From Bombus terrestris (taxonomy: Eukaryota; Arthropoda; Insecta; Hymenoptera; Apidae): a DNA stretch of 64,000 nucleotides. The position numbers and the translations under genes were made by a program. The stretch spans positions 14,372,501-14,436,500 of the forward strand of contig NC_063275.1 in assembly GCF_910591885.1 (NCBI RefSeq), written 5' to 3'. The notes beneath the pieces are model-generated. The model was given only the letters and a program-made list of their open reading frames with translations. It ran no database searches and was not told the origin of the DNA. Positions 1 through 10,430 of this stretch are shown here, in pieces. Within the stretch, counting starts at the first letter, position 1, and each line of letters starts with the position of its first letter.

Positions 1-1213
1 ATCTGACCTCGCGATTTTTCTTCCAACGAAGTTACTCGCGACTTCCATACCGTGAAAAAGGATCGATTCGAACCTATCCTTTCGCTCGAACACTTTCCCT
101 CGTTTTTCTTTTTTCTTGCCCGTTTTTTCCTTTCCTATCGATTAGCGATTAATTGGATATTTACAGTTTATTAGCTATGTTCTCGCATCTCGTTATCTGA
201 TACTCGTTCTGGCTCTCGATAACAGGATTTTATAAGCGTACTTTGCAGGCCATGTGCTATTTAACATTTTAATGCCAGCCGAGCCAAGGCACGGGATGCT
301 TCTAGCTGCCCCGGGCAGCCTAGAGATTTTAATCTCGCCGTTGTAATAAGAAATAAAACCGAGCAGCCTAGTGGACTCGCTAAATACCAGCCGGCAGCCG
401 CGTTGTTGAAACGTTCGTGCGCGTCACGCGATCCAGAATGCGAAACAGAAAGAATCTGGACGCAATTAGAGGGCTTAACCTCCGAGCCGCAGACGTCGAA
501 TTATCGAGCTTAATCATTCCAACGTTCGAGATTTATATCCACCGCGTCGGAAACGACCCGCTGCGTTTACATACTCGACCGAGTTAAACGCTCACCGCTA
601 TCCAACACACGTTATGTATGTATTGCAGCGTGTTGAGCAAACGTATCGTTACATATTGCGAAAAGAAAAAAATGTTCTATCGTCGAGATAAGGTAGTTAG
701 GTTAGTGTATCGCGAGAAGAAAAGAATCGTTACCTAATCCAACAACCGGGAAAAAAGAGGGATGAGAGTTGGGCAAAGTTGATTAAACCAACCAGTTGGC
801 CGATGTTCAACGTAAGTACTTACTTCTTTAACTTCTGGCAAACCGATACTCCGTGTCTCTTTAACGGTCGAGAATTAAAAGCCGATTCTCTGATACAATC
901 GTACAACTTTTTTAGGTTCGTTTCTTCTACTTCTTAATCTTGTATTATTTTCCTTTTTTCCCTTGCAAATCGTTAAGACGAATGGGAGAATAACTTTTGG
1001 TTAAAACGTCCGATAAAGAAAACCAATGTATTCGTCTGGTTTAACACCTTGTTTTAGTAAGGAATTTGAATTTCAAGCAACAGATCCTTCGTATCGATTA
1101 ATTGCAATCAAGCAGCATTCGCATGCATTCAACAAAGCCAGAAACTATAGCGCTAAATCAAAATGGCCGACTTAACTGCAGTCGAGCATTTCGCGATATC
1201 ATTGTTCACTTAC
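1..1213 (-). other. Ddr: Intron following the discoidin-start exon (partial)
   Basis: Begins with the GTAAGTG donor at 1213-1207 on the minus strand and runs off the left edge. I searched the minus strand for the expected next discoidin exon (a GAWCP-type motif) and found none, so the intron exceeds 1.2 kb. It contains a near-perfect inverted repeat at 301-324 (TCTAGCTGCCC against GGGCAGCCTAGA). No coding potential was seen. Confidence 0.7.
301..324. repeat. Short inverted repeat
   Basis: TCTAGCTGCCC and GGGCAGCCTAGA are separated by one base, a near-perfect palindrome with a single extra C in the right arm. A similar GCAGCCTAG word recurs near 363. Function unknown. Confidence 0.6.
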
Positions 1214-1316
1214 CTGGCATGTTTCGGGCCAAGACTGGGATCGTACATAGAACTGGCCGATATATCTTCATCGGGGATTTCGCCATTCTCCATGCCCAGT
1301 GCCGCGGTACATTGTC
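1214..1316 (-). CDS. Ddr: Discoidin domain receptor-like gene, second coding exon (start of discoidin/F5-8C domain)
   Basis: Internal exon of 103 bases: two bases, 33 codons, two bases. On the minus strand an acceptor CCTTTCAG (1324-1317) precedes it and a consensus donor GTAAGTG (1213-1207) follows. Joined to exon 8301-8481 the frame is kept, giving ...FDLGQCTAALGM.... The peptide holds Cys63, then LGMENGEIPDEDISASS, then a segment ending GPKHA plus a split Arg/Ser codon. That is the opening beta-strand signature of F5/8 type C domains, and the IPDEDI-x-ASS form with a Cys five residues before LGM is typical of the DDR family. Human DDR2 shares LGM-x2-G-x-IPDEDI-x-ASS, from general knowledge. 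Known role of the family: collagen-binding receptor tyrosine kinases acting at the plasma membrane. The kinase part is outside the window, so a kinase-less insect paralogue cannot be excluded. Plus-strand open frames over this exon are antisense shadows. Confidence 0.85.
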
Positions 1317-4300
1317 CTGAAAGGATTCGAAACGGCGTTAGTCAGAACTCAATATCTATTCGCGCGCGCTTTGTCAACTATGGGCCGTTTTATACTAAGC
1401 AGAGTGGGACTGGATTGGTCGTGCGTAAAATTAAACGTTAATGAATGAGAAACGGGCGGCAATTTTCAGGTTGAAACTCTGCATAAACTGGACTTCGACG
1501 AACAATCACGAGAAAATACGCTTTTCCACGGGTCGAGCGCGCATTTAACGTATTTTGTTATTTAGCTAGCTAATTAAAACTTGACTGATGACAAACAAAC
1601 TGTTTTCAATCGTCGCATTGATTTTAATAGATCGCCCGTATAATTTGTTTTATACGCTCGAATTTACACCGGGAATTTCGAATTCATTTGGAAAATGCCA
1701 CGTTACCGCAAAATACATGTACGTACAGCTTGCAGTGGCACGATTACGGGCCCGTGTGAAAATTCTCCAACGAAATCTACAGGAACAGAAGCCGCCACCG
1801 GCGTGTGACTTCGTTGTGTGCACACAAGGGACCCAATCGGCGTTCACGGCCAAACTGAGATCGAACTTCCTTCCTCGTTCCCTTCCCCGTAAAAGTTTGC
1901 CAGTTGACCACGATAAACGAAAGGAAAGAAAATACTAGCTGCGATAAAACAAAACCATAACCTGACACAAATATCTTGCACCATCCTAATTTCATATTTA
2001 TCGATTGAAGCTATCCTTTCTTTAAAAAGATTCAATCTTTTCTTTGCTCTCTGTTCGAGTAAAAATTACGTGACTTTATCGGGTAAACGTTTGGCGGACA
2101 AATGATAGCATGTACGAGAGATTGTACAACTATGCGAAGATAACCAACTGTAATAAATTGTTCAATACATAGTGACGTAGCACGAGACAGCCTATATCGT
2201 GCCGGTTCACTTAAGCCACGACAGTGCTGTTACGTTGGAAAGTTTCAAAACTGCAGAATGCGGCGAACGTGGGATTGGCTAGCATCCTGAGAGATTCAAC
2301 ACGCTAGCAATGATTTTCGCCAAGCAGCGTTATAACGGACGAAAGTTTGCTTTTATTCGTTTTATTTAAAAATACAAATTTGATTTAATTTATTTAAAAA
2401 TACAATGTTCTATCGCATTGAATAGTGAAATATGTTTGTTTCGTTTTGATTGGTATTTGAACGTTCCGAAGTTTCGAATTTTCGTAAAGATTTTAAACTG
2501 GAAATAGCCGCGAAGCTTATGATTTTTCGAATAGAGGATATTGCAATGACGATAAAATAGACGTAGCCGTCTACGTTTAGAAGAAAGTTGTTGCTCAAGA
2601 AAATGACTTAACGAACGATGAAGTTGCAAAATGTGGGTCGCTGGAAAGTCGCAATCGCGCAACTTGAGTTGATATTCTACCAACTGCGATTGTCATGCGT
2701 ACCAGTAATACAGTTAGTTTCTGTTCATGTTGGTGACTCGGTGTTACTACGACGAAACTTCGTCCTGGCTTCTTACTTCTCCAAATTCTACAAACTCGCC
2801 TGCATCACCGTTCTGTTTTGTATGTATATATATTGTCTTATACATACAGACAGAATAGACTGGTTTTCCGACTTTGCGCACGAATCACAGTTTCGTGTAA
2901 GACGTTGCTGAGCGAACTTGTTTTCCTTAAAACGTAGTACATCGTGCGAGTTCTCGCTTGTTGCGCTAATACGCTTTATCTCTGTACGTCAGAAAACTTT
3001 GATTTTACGATTGGAACGATTAATTCGCGTTATGATTAGGATTGATGAAAATCGATTTTCAGAGTTCCATCTTAAAAATAAGAGCTATGCCGGTCGATTC
3101 TGTAAATTACAGTGCATAGAATAACGCCAATCGCGAACATCATGCTTTTCAATCCTCTTTGAAATTCGAAATTATTTGTCACCTTCCAATGCTAGATAAA
3201 TTTAGGAAAATAACATTTCTTTTTTGAGAAAGTCGAACGTCGACTTTACGAAAAACGAAGTTATAAACATCAGTTCCAATTTGAAACTTTCGCTCGTTAT
3301 TAGTTTATAATAGAAAAATTCAATTCTGTTAATTCTGTATACGATAATTGGATGACGAAAACTCCAAATTTCTGTATTATCATTTACGCATTGTGCGAAT
3401 CTATCTTCGATATTCAAATATTACCGCGGGCGAATAAAATTTTGCTTAATATCGATGGTCTCGATAACATATTTTACAAAGTTAACGGTATATTATGTTC
3501 TGCAGAATGATAAAACAAACGGAATAGTAAAATCGAGAACGTTCTATGAATAGATCTCGGTGAACGATTAAATAGTGCCTAAGCAGGAACGCAAGTCGAT
3601 ATGGCGAAGCAGTTAACAGGAGTACGTGACTGATTCACCGAGCTCTGTTTAGGACAATTTCCAGGGAGATTGTTTGCAGTTCCTCACGTTCAACAATCAT
3701 TTCCAAAACACAATCAGAACGAACTCCTTTCGATAAACGCTCAACATCGACCAGGCACAATAAACCAACAGTTCTCGCTAGCGTACCCTGTTAACTTAAA
3801 ATCCCACGCCGAACTAATAATTGCTTTTACGTTAATTTGAATTCACCTCTCGTCGGATCCAGTTCTCCCCTTGAAACTATTCACTATCAGCTACATAGAC
3901 AAATCCATTGACAAATCGACGATCCCGAAATTACGTTTAAATCCAAAACTTTTAACGAAACTTTCGCTCTACCGAAATAATAGCAACGAGTCGTTTCTCA
4001 CAGGAAAAGGTAGCTACGCCGGTGTTGAACGAAAATTAAAACGTTTGGAAGAAAAGATAATGAAAACTACGCGGTAAATTAACTTCATGGGAGTAACGTA
4101 TACTTCACAGAGGGGAAGTTGCCCGACGAGGCGCATCGACGAGCACACGCGTTGGAAACTCTAAGTACACTGACATAATTGCTCACTGGAATAAAACATT
4201 TGCCGTGCGACACGCTCGCCCATTGTTCCCCGGCTTGCCAATATGCATGCCCGTCTACGCCGTACAAACTGTACTTTGTCAGATAGGCACGGCCTAGTTC

Positions 4301-4830
4301 TCTTTGCAATTCAATCCTTAGAACTGTCGCCATCCTGGCGTCGGTGTAACTTCGATCGCGCTTTCCAGAATACCGACTGCGCCTCTTTATGCAGCATCCA
4401 TTACTGGGGCAAACTGCGCCACTAGATGAGCCGTGCTGTAATTATCGAACTCGCGGCAAACAGACCGACTGTGTAGTTCGCGGTTCCACGAACCTCGCGC
4501 AGGTGCTCTCTTGGCCAAAAATTGCACGGAACTTCCGGATCTGACAGACTCGTTGCGAGAGCATTCGAATTGGAGAAGGTTTGCAACGATCTGTCAGTAG
4601 CATAAACGTACAGAGGAAGATACGGGTATTTGTGTATATATAATAGAAACTTGGCGTAGTTTGAGACACGTATGTTCATTGTTCTTACGATCACAATTTC
4701 GCGTACCTAATGCTTTGTATAGGTTGTTTGGAGAAAGATCTTAATTAATAGGAATATTACTTGATCTATAGGTGTCTGATATTCTAAGCAACTGTCATTT
4801 GCAACTGACACGTGTTTCTGTTCGTTTCAG

Positions 4831-4935
4831 TAAGGCTGAGGAGGGAAAATAGTTCTGTGCTTTGCTACATAACCACCAATTAGACTTGGTTACACGGCTG
4901 ACGGATTCCTTCTGGAACCTAGTATCCGAGGTTAG
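4831..4935 (+). other. Candidate non-coding exon on the plus strand, antisense within the intron
   Basis: A strong acceptor (TTTCTGTTCGTTTCAG, ending at 4830) and a consensus donor (GTTAG followed by GTAAGTAA at 4936) bound 105 bases. All three plus-strand frames contain stops, so if it is an exon it is non-coding, for example an antisense lncRNA or a UTR exon. It could equally be a chance pair of splice-like sites. RNA-seq would decide. Confidence 0.25.
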
Positions 4936-7064
4936 GTAAGTAATTACGCAAATAATATTAATCAATTGTAAAAATAACAGAGACAAACGGATCGGTTGAT
5001 GCGATGAAATTATAATAAAACTATTATTAGTGATTAATTTTCTAATATTGGATAGCATCATTCAAAATTCATTTCGAACTCGATCGTTCTTTATACTTCC
5101 TATTTATGAGTAGTTTATTATCGCAGTACAATTTAGATTATTTTCATTTGATGGTTAGTCGGACAAAGAGGACTCATGAACTACGAAGCTCGTAACAGCA
5201 ATCGCAACTGTATCATGCACAAATATCTTAAGAAAACGTGTCTGCTTCTAGACAATAATACGAGGAGAATAATATCTTGCTTGTCGGTTGATAATCTTCT
5301 TTGGCAGAAAATTCAACGGGAAAGGATTGTTTCTATTTCGAAAGCACACGGAAGGCCAAGCACCGAAATGTTCGTTCATAATTCAAGTTTCGTTTGAATG
5401 AAACTGCCAATCCTTAAGCGGGCTCGTTGTTCATCGTTGTTCAAGCGTATTAATTAAACTAGTTGGCGGAAAAACGAGTGCCCGATTCAATAAAATAAAT
5501 TCGACGCGACGCATGGAGCGATGAAATACAACTGGTTTCCGTTTTCGCGTACCAGAAAAGCGCTAATCAATTTGCAATTTGAAAGATCGCCCCTTGACGC
5601 CATTTTTCTTCCCGAGCCGTTTTATAATATGGCCTATTGACTCATGAATACCGAAACCCATCGATCGGCAGCCAGCTCTGCGCGTTGCCTTGATTATATT
5701 TGGCGTTAATTAAATCCATCTGAAAAGGGAACCAACTAGTTTTCTCTGCCTTCGATGCAAATAACCTGGCTAATTGAAATACAAAAATCTCAAGAGTGAG
5801 GAAAGAAAGGGAGGTCGGATCGGTTTTTCTTCGACACGTAAACTGATAGAACAAAAGAGAAGAAAAAGCATAAAGTAGAAGACAATTCACAGGTATCACG
5901 AACGATATATAATTACTACGGAAAGTATCTGCACACCGTTGTATTTATCATATTATTTACGTATCGCTAGGAGAATTTTCTACTAGGTATAAAAATAAAA
6001 TGTAGAACCTGATGAAGAAACATTTCATTGGAAAATACCGGTGTGCGCAAATATTGTTTGTAGCCACTATACTTTCTTCGTTGATGATAATTAATATGTA
6101 CAAACACATCACGAGTAAGTGATACGCAATAAGAGACATTGGATGCGTATAGCACGAGCGAATGAATCGGCACAATGCCGTATGCTTGCTCGCCTGCGTC
6201 TGAGCAGTTATTAGATAGTATTGTTAATTCATCGTGCCGTTGACATTTCATTTGCGGCCGCACAATAGAAACTGAGTGCGTAGTTCCATTGCGGCCGACT
6301 TCCTGGCCCCGGAGAAAAATAATGAATATTAATCTTTCTGAATAACGACGGGGTTCATTCTGAACAGTTCCAGACATCGCACGTATGTATACGTAATTTG
6401 AGGGTAGAATTGTTTACCTGAAGATTTATTCAAATATCTCCATTTACGTTCCCACGTATTTTACCGTTATTTCTAATTTTCTCAACACAAGCACGCTGCA
6501 ACTTGATGATAATGTATCGTAAAAGTAAAATTAAAAAATCAGAAAAGTCCATCGCGAATGAGATTCCAGAACAACAAATTCTCACGGAAAACAGAGCGTT
6601 TTGCGCGACACTTTCGAGGGATGATAAAAAGTGACGCGACACGACATTTGAAAAAACGAGCCATACGAGCGAAAATAAGAAACACGAAGATCGCAGTTAA
6701 CGAATAAACGGTGCGCTAACATCGCATGCTATGGAAAACGTTCCTCGTTCCTCTTTACAAATTCATCTCGCGGACTCCATAACGCGCGGTTACAGCCGCG
6801 TATGTACACGTGTAATTTTCCTCCAATTTCCAGGCTGAATGCCGGGAAAATATGCTAAATCAATAAAATTTTCGTGCGGTCCGTGTCGCATCCAAGAATC
6901 GCATTCGACTACGTACATATCTCGTTGGCGCGTGCAACACGCCGTAGTAATTGTATATTACCTTGGCCAAAGTGGCACTCGCTTCCGGCTTGCTTGCATC
7001 TCGTCGCTGCCAATGCGCATAGTAGAAAAATTTAAATTTTACAGCCCGACTTTCGGGCAAACTG

Positions 7065-7066
<2 letters not shown>

Positions 7067-7101
<35 letters not shown>
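7067..7101. repeat. (TC)17 microsatellite
   Basis: Uninterrupted TC dinucleotide run in the 7 kb intron of the Ddr-like gene. It generates spurious LSLSLS and RERERE open frames on the two strands. Confidence 0.95.
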
Positions 7102-7104
<3 letters not shown>

Positions 7105-8300
7105 GCTTGTACTCGTTCTGTCTCTGTCGTATCGTATCAAGGGAAAAGAAATCCGTGCAGAATCCCTGGAGGCGCTGCATGTCGCGTAGCTTACCCCTCA
7201 TCCCCACTTTAACCTCGCCGCATAGTATGTTTTCCCCTGTGTGTATACGCGCGAGAACAAAGGGGGAAAAAAATTCCAGAATAATTTTTCTCCGCTTTAG
7301 CATCCGGCGATATTACGCTGGAAGACAACGGGAAAGACAAAACTAAGGTAAATTCATTTTCGTGGAATAGTCGCCGCACAAATGGAACAATATTTTTCCT
7401 TCGTTTCACCTCCTCCTCCTTTATCTGGCGAAATGACCCACGCGAACCATGAGTTAGACGACACCGGGTATACGTTTTCCACGACAGACTACAGCCACGG
7501 ACGTGGGCTGTTGACCGTGTCCCATTCGTGTGAGAATCTTCTCCTTTCCAGCCAGTCGAAATCGCTTTAACGACGGTCATCGTGGCCACACCTGCTGCTG
7601 AACTACGGCTCAACCAGTGAATTATAGAAGCTTCTAACCCCCCGTGATATCAAGTATTTTTTACGCTCTTATGAACCGGGCATGATTGTATGTGTCTGAT
7701 GACGTTTATTGGATGAGGATATTTATGTAATCATATTACCGAAAAGAATGAATGAGACGTCTTTCGTATTGCGAGGAGCTACTTAGAGATTGATATTCGA
7801 ATTGACATTTTCTATTGTTACGGTCATTGCAGAAGAGATAGGATTTATTCATAGAAGAATTTAAAAGTGTTTTTAAATTATCACTTTCTATATTGATTTC
7901 TGTTTTATGAAATATGTAACCCATATGTAATCCATTTCTCCCGAGGATGGAATGCTTCATAAGTTACATTATTTCATTAAACTGATTCATTAAATTATCT
8001 TTCGAAACCACAGTTGCAGGTTTCAATTCTTTACTGCTACATGCTACTAAATAGAATTATGTTAAACGATGAAAATTTATTTCTAGAAAAGAGAAAATGA
8101 TACTAATTTTCACTATCAAATAGGAAACTATTATTTATGTCAAAAATAAAATATTGATCATTTTCAATGCAATGTATACTTGACAAATCAAAATTACTAT
8201 AGTAAAGCAGTATTTGACAGAAATAACATCCTCAATGAATTGTTTTACTAAAAACGAAACATAATTCATATTATAAGAACATGTTGAACTTTTGACCTAC

Positions 8301-8481
8301 CCAAGTCGAAGCAGCGACACCGTGGCAGGGACAGCAGGAGGAAAACGCCGATCAGAAGTCCTCGTGAAGGACCCAGATCCCGCTTGGGTTCGAGAACTGG
8401 CATATTGCTGGTGACCTGAGCCATCGGCGAGCCGACAACCTGCTCCTCCTCATCACTAACTGTCGACGAGTCTGACCGCAT
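8301..8481 (-). CDS. Ddr: Discoidin domain receptor-like gene, first coding exon (signal peptide)
   Basis: First coding exon of a minus-strand gene, 60 codons plus one base. The ATG is at 8481-8479 and an in-frame TGA lies two codons upstream. Residues 1-19 are acidic and serine-rich (SDSSTVSDEEE). Residues 20-40 form a polar n-region, and 41-53 (GLLIGVFLLLSLP) are a hydrophobic signal segment followed by RCRCFDL. The exon ends in TTGG followed by a GTAGGT donor at 8300-8295, phase 1. The next exon, 1214-1316, begins with GA, which completes a Gly codon and runs straight into a discoidin domain. A signal peptide immediately before a discoidin domain is the layout of discoidin domain receptors, cell-surface collagen receptors. 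The exon is a GC-rich island with coding-like codon use in AT-rich surroundings. Met20 (context GCCGATGG) is an alternative start giving a more ordinary signal peptide. The exon alone is not diagnostic; the identification rests on the join to exon 2. Confidence 0.75.
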
Positions 8482-8574
8482 CGGTCATCGAGCACGTTCC
8501 TGGCATCGTGATGGCCGAAAGGTGGTGAGTGTTCCCGCCGATAACCTGCGCATAGTATAATCCCTGTTAATCCT
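8482..8574 (-). other. Ddr: 5' UTR part of the first coding exon, with upstream ORF
   Basis: Minus-strand sequence between the start codon and candidate 3' splice sites. The better pyrimidine tract precedes CTGCAG ending at 8575 (exon would start at 8574); another AG (GCGCAG) ends at 8546. An upstream ATG at 8506-8504 opens a 16-codon ORF (MPGTCSMTDAVRLVDS) that overlaps the Met1 start in another frame and stops at 8456. This could reduce use of Met1 and favour Met20. Another ATG lies near 8551 if the longer exon is used. The true 5' boundary needs transcript data. Confidence 0.45.
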
Positions 8575-9342
8575 CTGCAGACGCCACGGAAACGTCACTG
8601 ACAAACGTTTCAAACCCGTTGGTAATATAAGTCGACGTATTGACATTAATACGATTTATATCTCTGTAAAAGTCTTCGAATTCAAAATATTATAGTAGCT
8701 GACGTTAAAACCGTATAAAGAGATAAACGATCAGTTAATAAACGGATTAAGATATTCTTTCAAAGACAATGTTTCATACTTGTATTTTATCGATGAAACC
8801 GGTGGTTGAATTTATCATAAGGTGATTCGAGCACAATGGAACGACAGTGGAATTCGACTAGGTATCCTCCGATGTTACAGAGGACAATCGAAACTCTTTG
8901 AAACAGGTACAATTCGACCTGACATTCGGTCTTCCAAAACTTGATCGTTTCTCTTTGAAATCGGTAGAACTGCTTCGATTCGGAAGCTTCGGCTCCCGCT
9001 TCAATTCACACTGCCTACGTGAAGTAGCAAGTGCAACCATAATCTCACCGCAACGAAATTTGATTCGACTCTGTTTAACTAAATGAAACTTAAATGTGTC
9101 TAAATCTTAAAAAGATTATGTATCGAATTTTCAGCGATTCACAGTTCTAAATTCTACTATAGTTTCTTAACACAGATCTACCGGTATATCATTGAAACAG
9201 GCAGCCACAGTAGAATAGTACCGCATTAGGTCAGACGCGAAAACAATAGATTTGAGTCTCTCTTAACGCTTCTGGATTATAACAGGAATATTTTTGTAAT
9301 CTTTTGAAATATCTGCCAAATGATTTATCGATGAAGATATCA

Positions 9343-9550
9343 AACATATTTCAATCGAACCTTATTGTATCAGATGTGATTCAATCGAATCTTATCGGCG
9401 TTGAATAAGATCCAATCGAGTCTGTATGGAATGGAATCCAATCATGCTCTATTCGCATTAAATCAGGCCCTACGAGTTGCCATCGTGTCGGATAAGGTTC
9501 TATAGGTCCCCTATCTGCACGAATGAGGATCGGACGGGTCGTTGTGTGCC
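9343..9550. repeat. Degenerate ~28 bp minisatellite array
   Basis: About seven diverged units of roughly 28 bp, recognisable from recurring TTCAATCGAA(C/T)CTTAT, GATCCAATCGAGTCTGT, GAATCCAATCATGCTC and AAATCAGGCCCTACGAG. The units share an AATC core followed by a pyrimidine-rich half. The array resembles the one at 49049-49228, which has AATCGAAACCTACGAA. Probably an old, decayed satellite fragment. Confidence 0.5.
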
Positions 9551-10345
9551 ATATAAAGCTCGACCGACTTCTACATCATTGGATTCAATTAAATGTCATG
9601 TTGTTAAATAGCATTAATAGCATTCGTTTGCGCTTGGTCAAATCATACGCTTTGTAATTATTGTTAATTGAAAGAGGAAATCGTAGTTAGCTTTACCATA
9701 CATTCCAACCAATCAATGATCGATTTATCTAATAATAAATGAACAAATAAAGTTGATATTTACATAGAAATGTTTTTCTTTTTGAGAATTTATTTCATGT
9801 TATTTGGATTTAAAATCAATTTCACATAATATATTTTTATCGTAACTCTGAGAAAAATGATTCCACAGACGTATTCGCTAAAAAAACGCGGAATATTATT
9901 CACGCTTCGAGATTGCTTTTATTTCAAGGATATTGAACTTTTCACCCCGATGTAGGTCAGAGCCAGCTTTAAAATCGTGTACAAGAAATCTTACAAAGTA
10001 TACGTAGACACAGAATCACGCGTGTCCTGCATGAATAATTCATTAATGTAACTTCGTCGGCTATAAAATTTTAATTGCGCCTTCGTTATTAATGAACACG
10101 ATCGTTCCTGGAGAAAACGTTAAGAGACCGTGTAATGGCAATTGCTTTACACGAACGCGCAGCTTACACAACTCACGCGTGTAGACGATGATGGACGACA
10201 ACCGGCGTTGCAAATGCGCTTCGCGTTGCTACATTAACGTCTGACATATCTCGCGGACATCCTAACGTCGGTTTGCTTGTACGGCGTCCAAACAAAAATT
10301 TCGCATCACGAATGTACACATTTACATTCATTTGATTTATCAGAT

Positions 10346-10430
10346 ATGAAAGAATGTATACATCCCAGTTTATTTGAATTATCAAATATACAAACGAATT
10401 TAATCCGTGTACATACTAACATTCTTTCAT
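10346..10430. repeat. Inverted repeat with internal diverged direct repeat
   Basis: ATGAAAGAATGT at 10346-10357 is the exact inverse complement of 10419-10430, and flanking bases also partly pair. ATTTGATTTATCAGATAT and ATTTGAATTATCAAATAT occur as direct repeats overlapping the left arm. Could be a remnant of a small foldback element. Confidence 0.4.

Larger units (their letters stand above)
1317..8300 (-). other. Ddr: Intron between signal-peptide exon and discoidin exon
   Basis: About 7 kb between donor GTAGGT (8300) and acceptor TTTCAG (1317). Mostly AT-rich non-coding DNA with a (TC)17 microsatellite at 7067-7101. It also holds an antisense exon-like segment at 4831-4935. No conserved coding sequence was recognised on either strand. 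Confidence 0.7.

Noticed and set aside
64..80. B-box-like GGTTCGAATC on the minus strand
   Set aside because: No A-box upstream on that strand and no cloverleaf.
1163..1441. 92-codon plus-strand frame
   Set aside because: Antisense shadow of the discoidin-start exon at 1214-1316.
1468..1566. Plus-strand open stretch after an AATTTTCAG acceptor
   Set aside because: Ends in a stop after about 32 codons with no family resemblance and no partner exon; probably chance.
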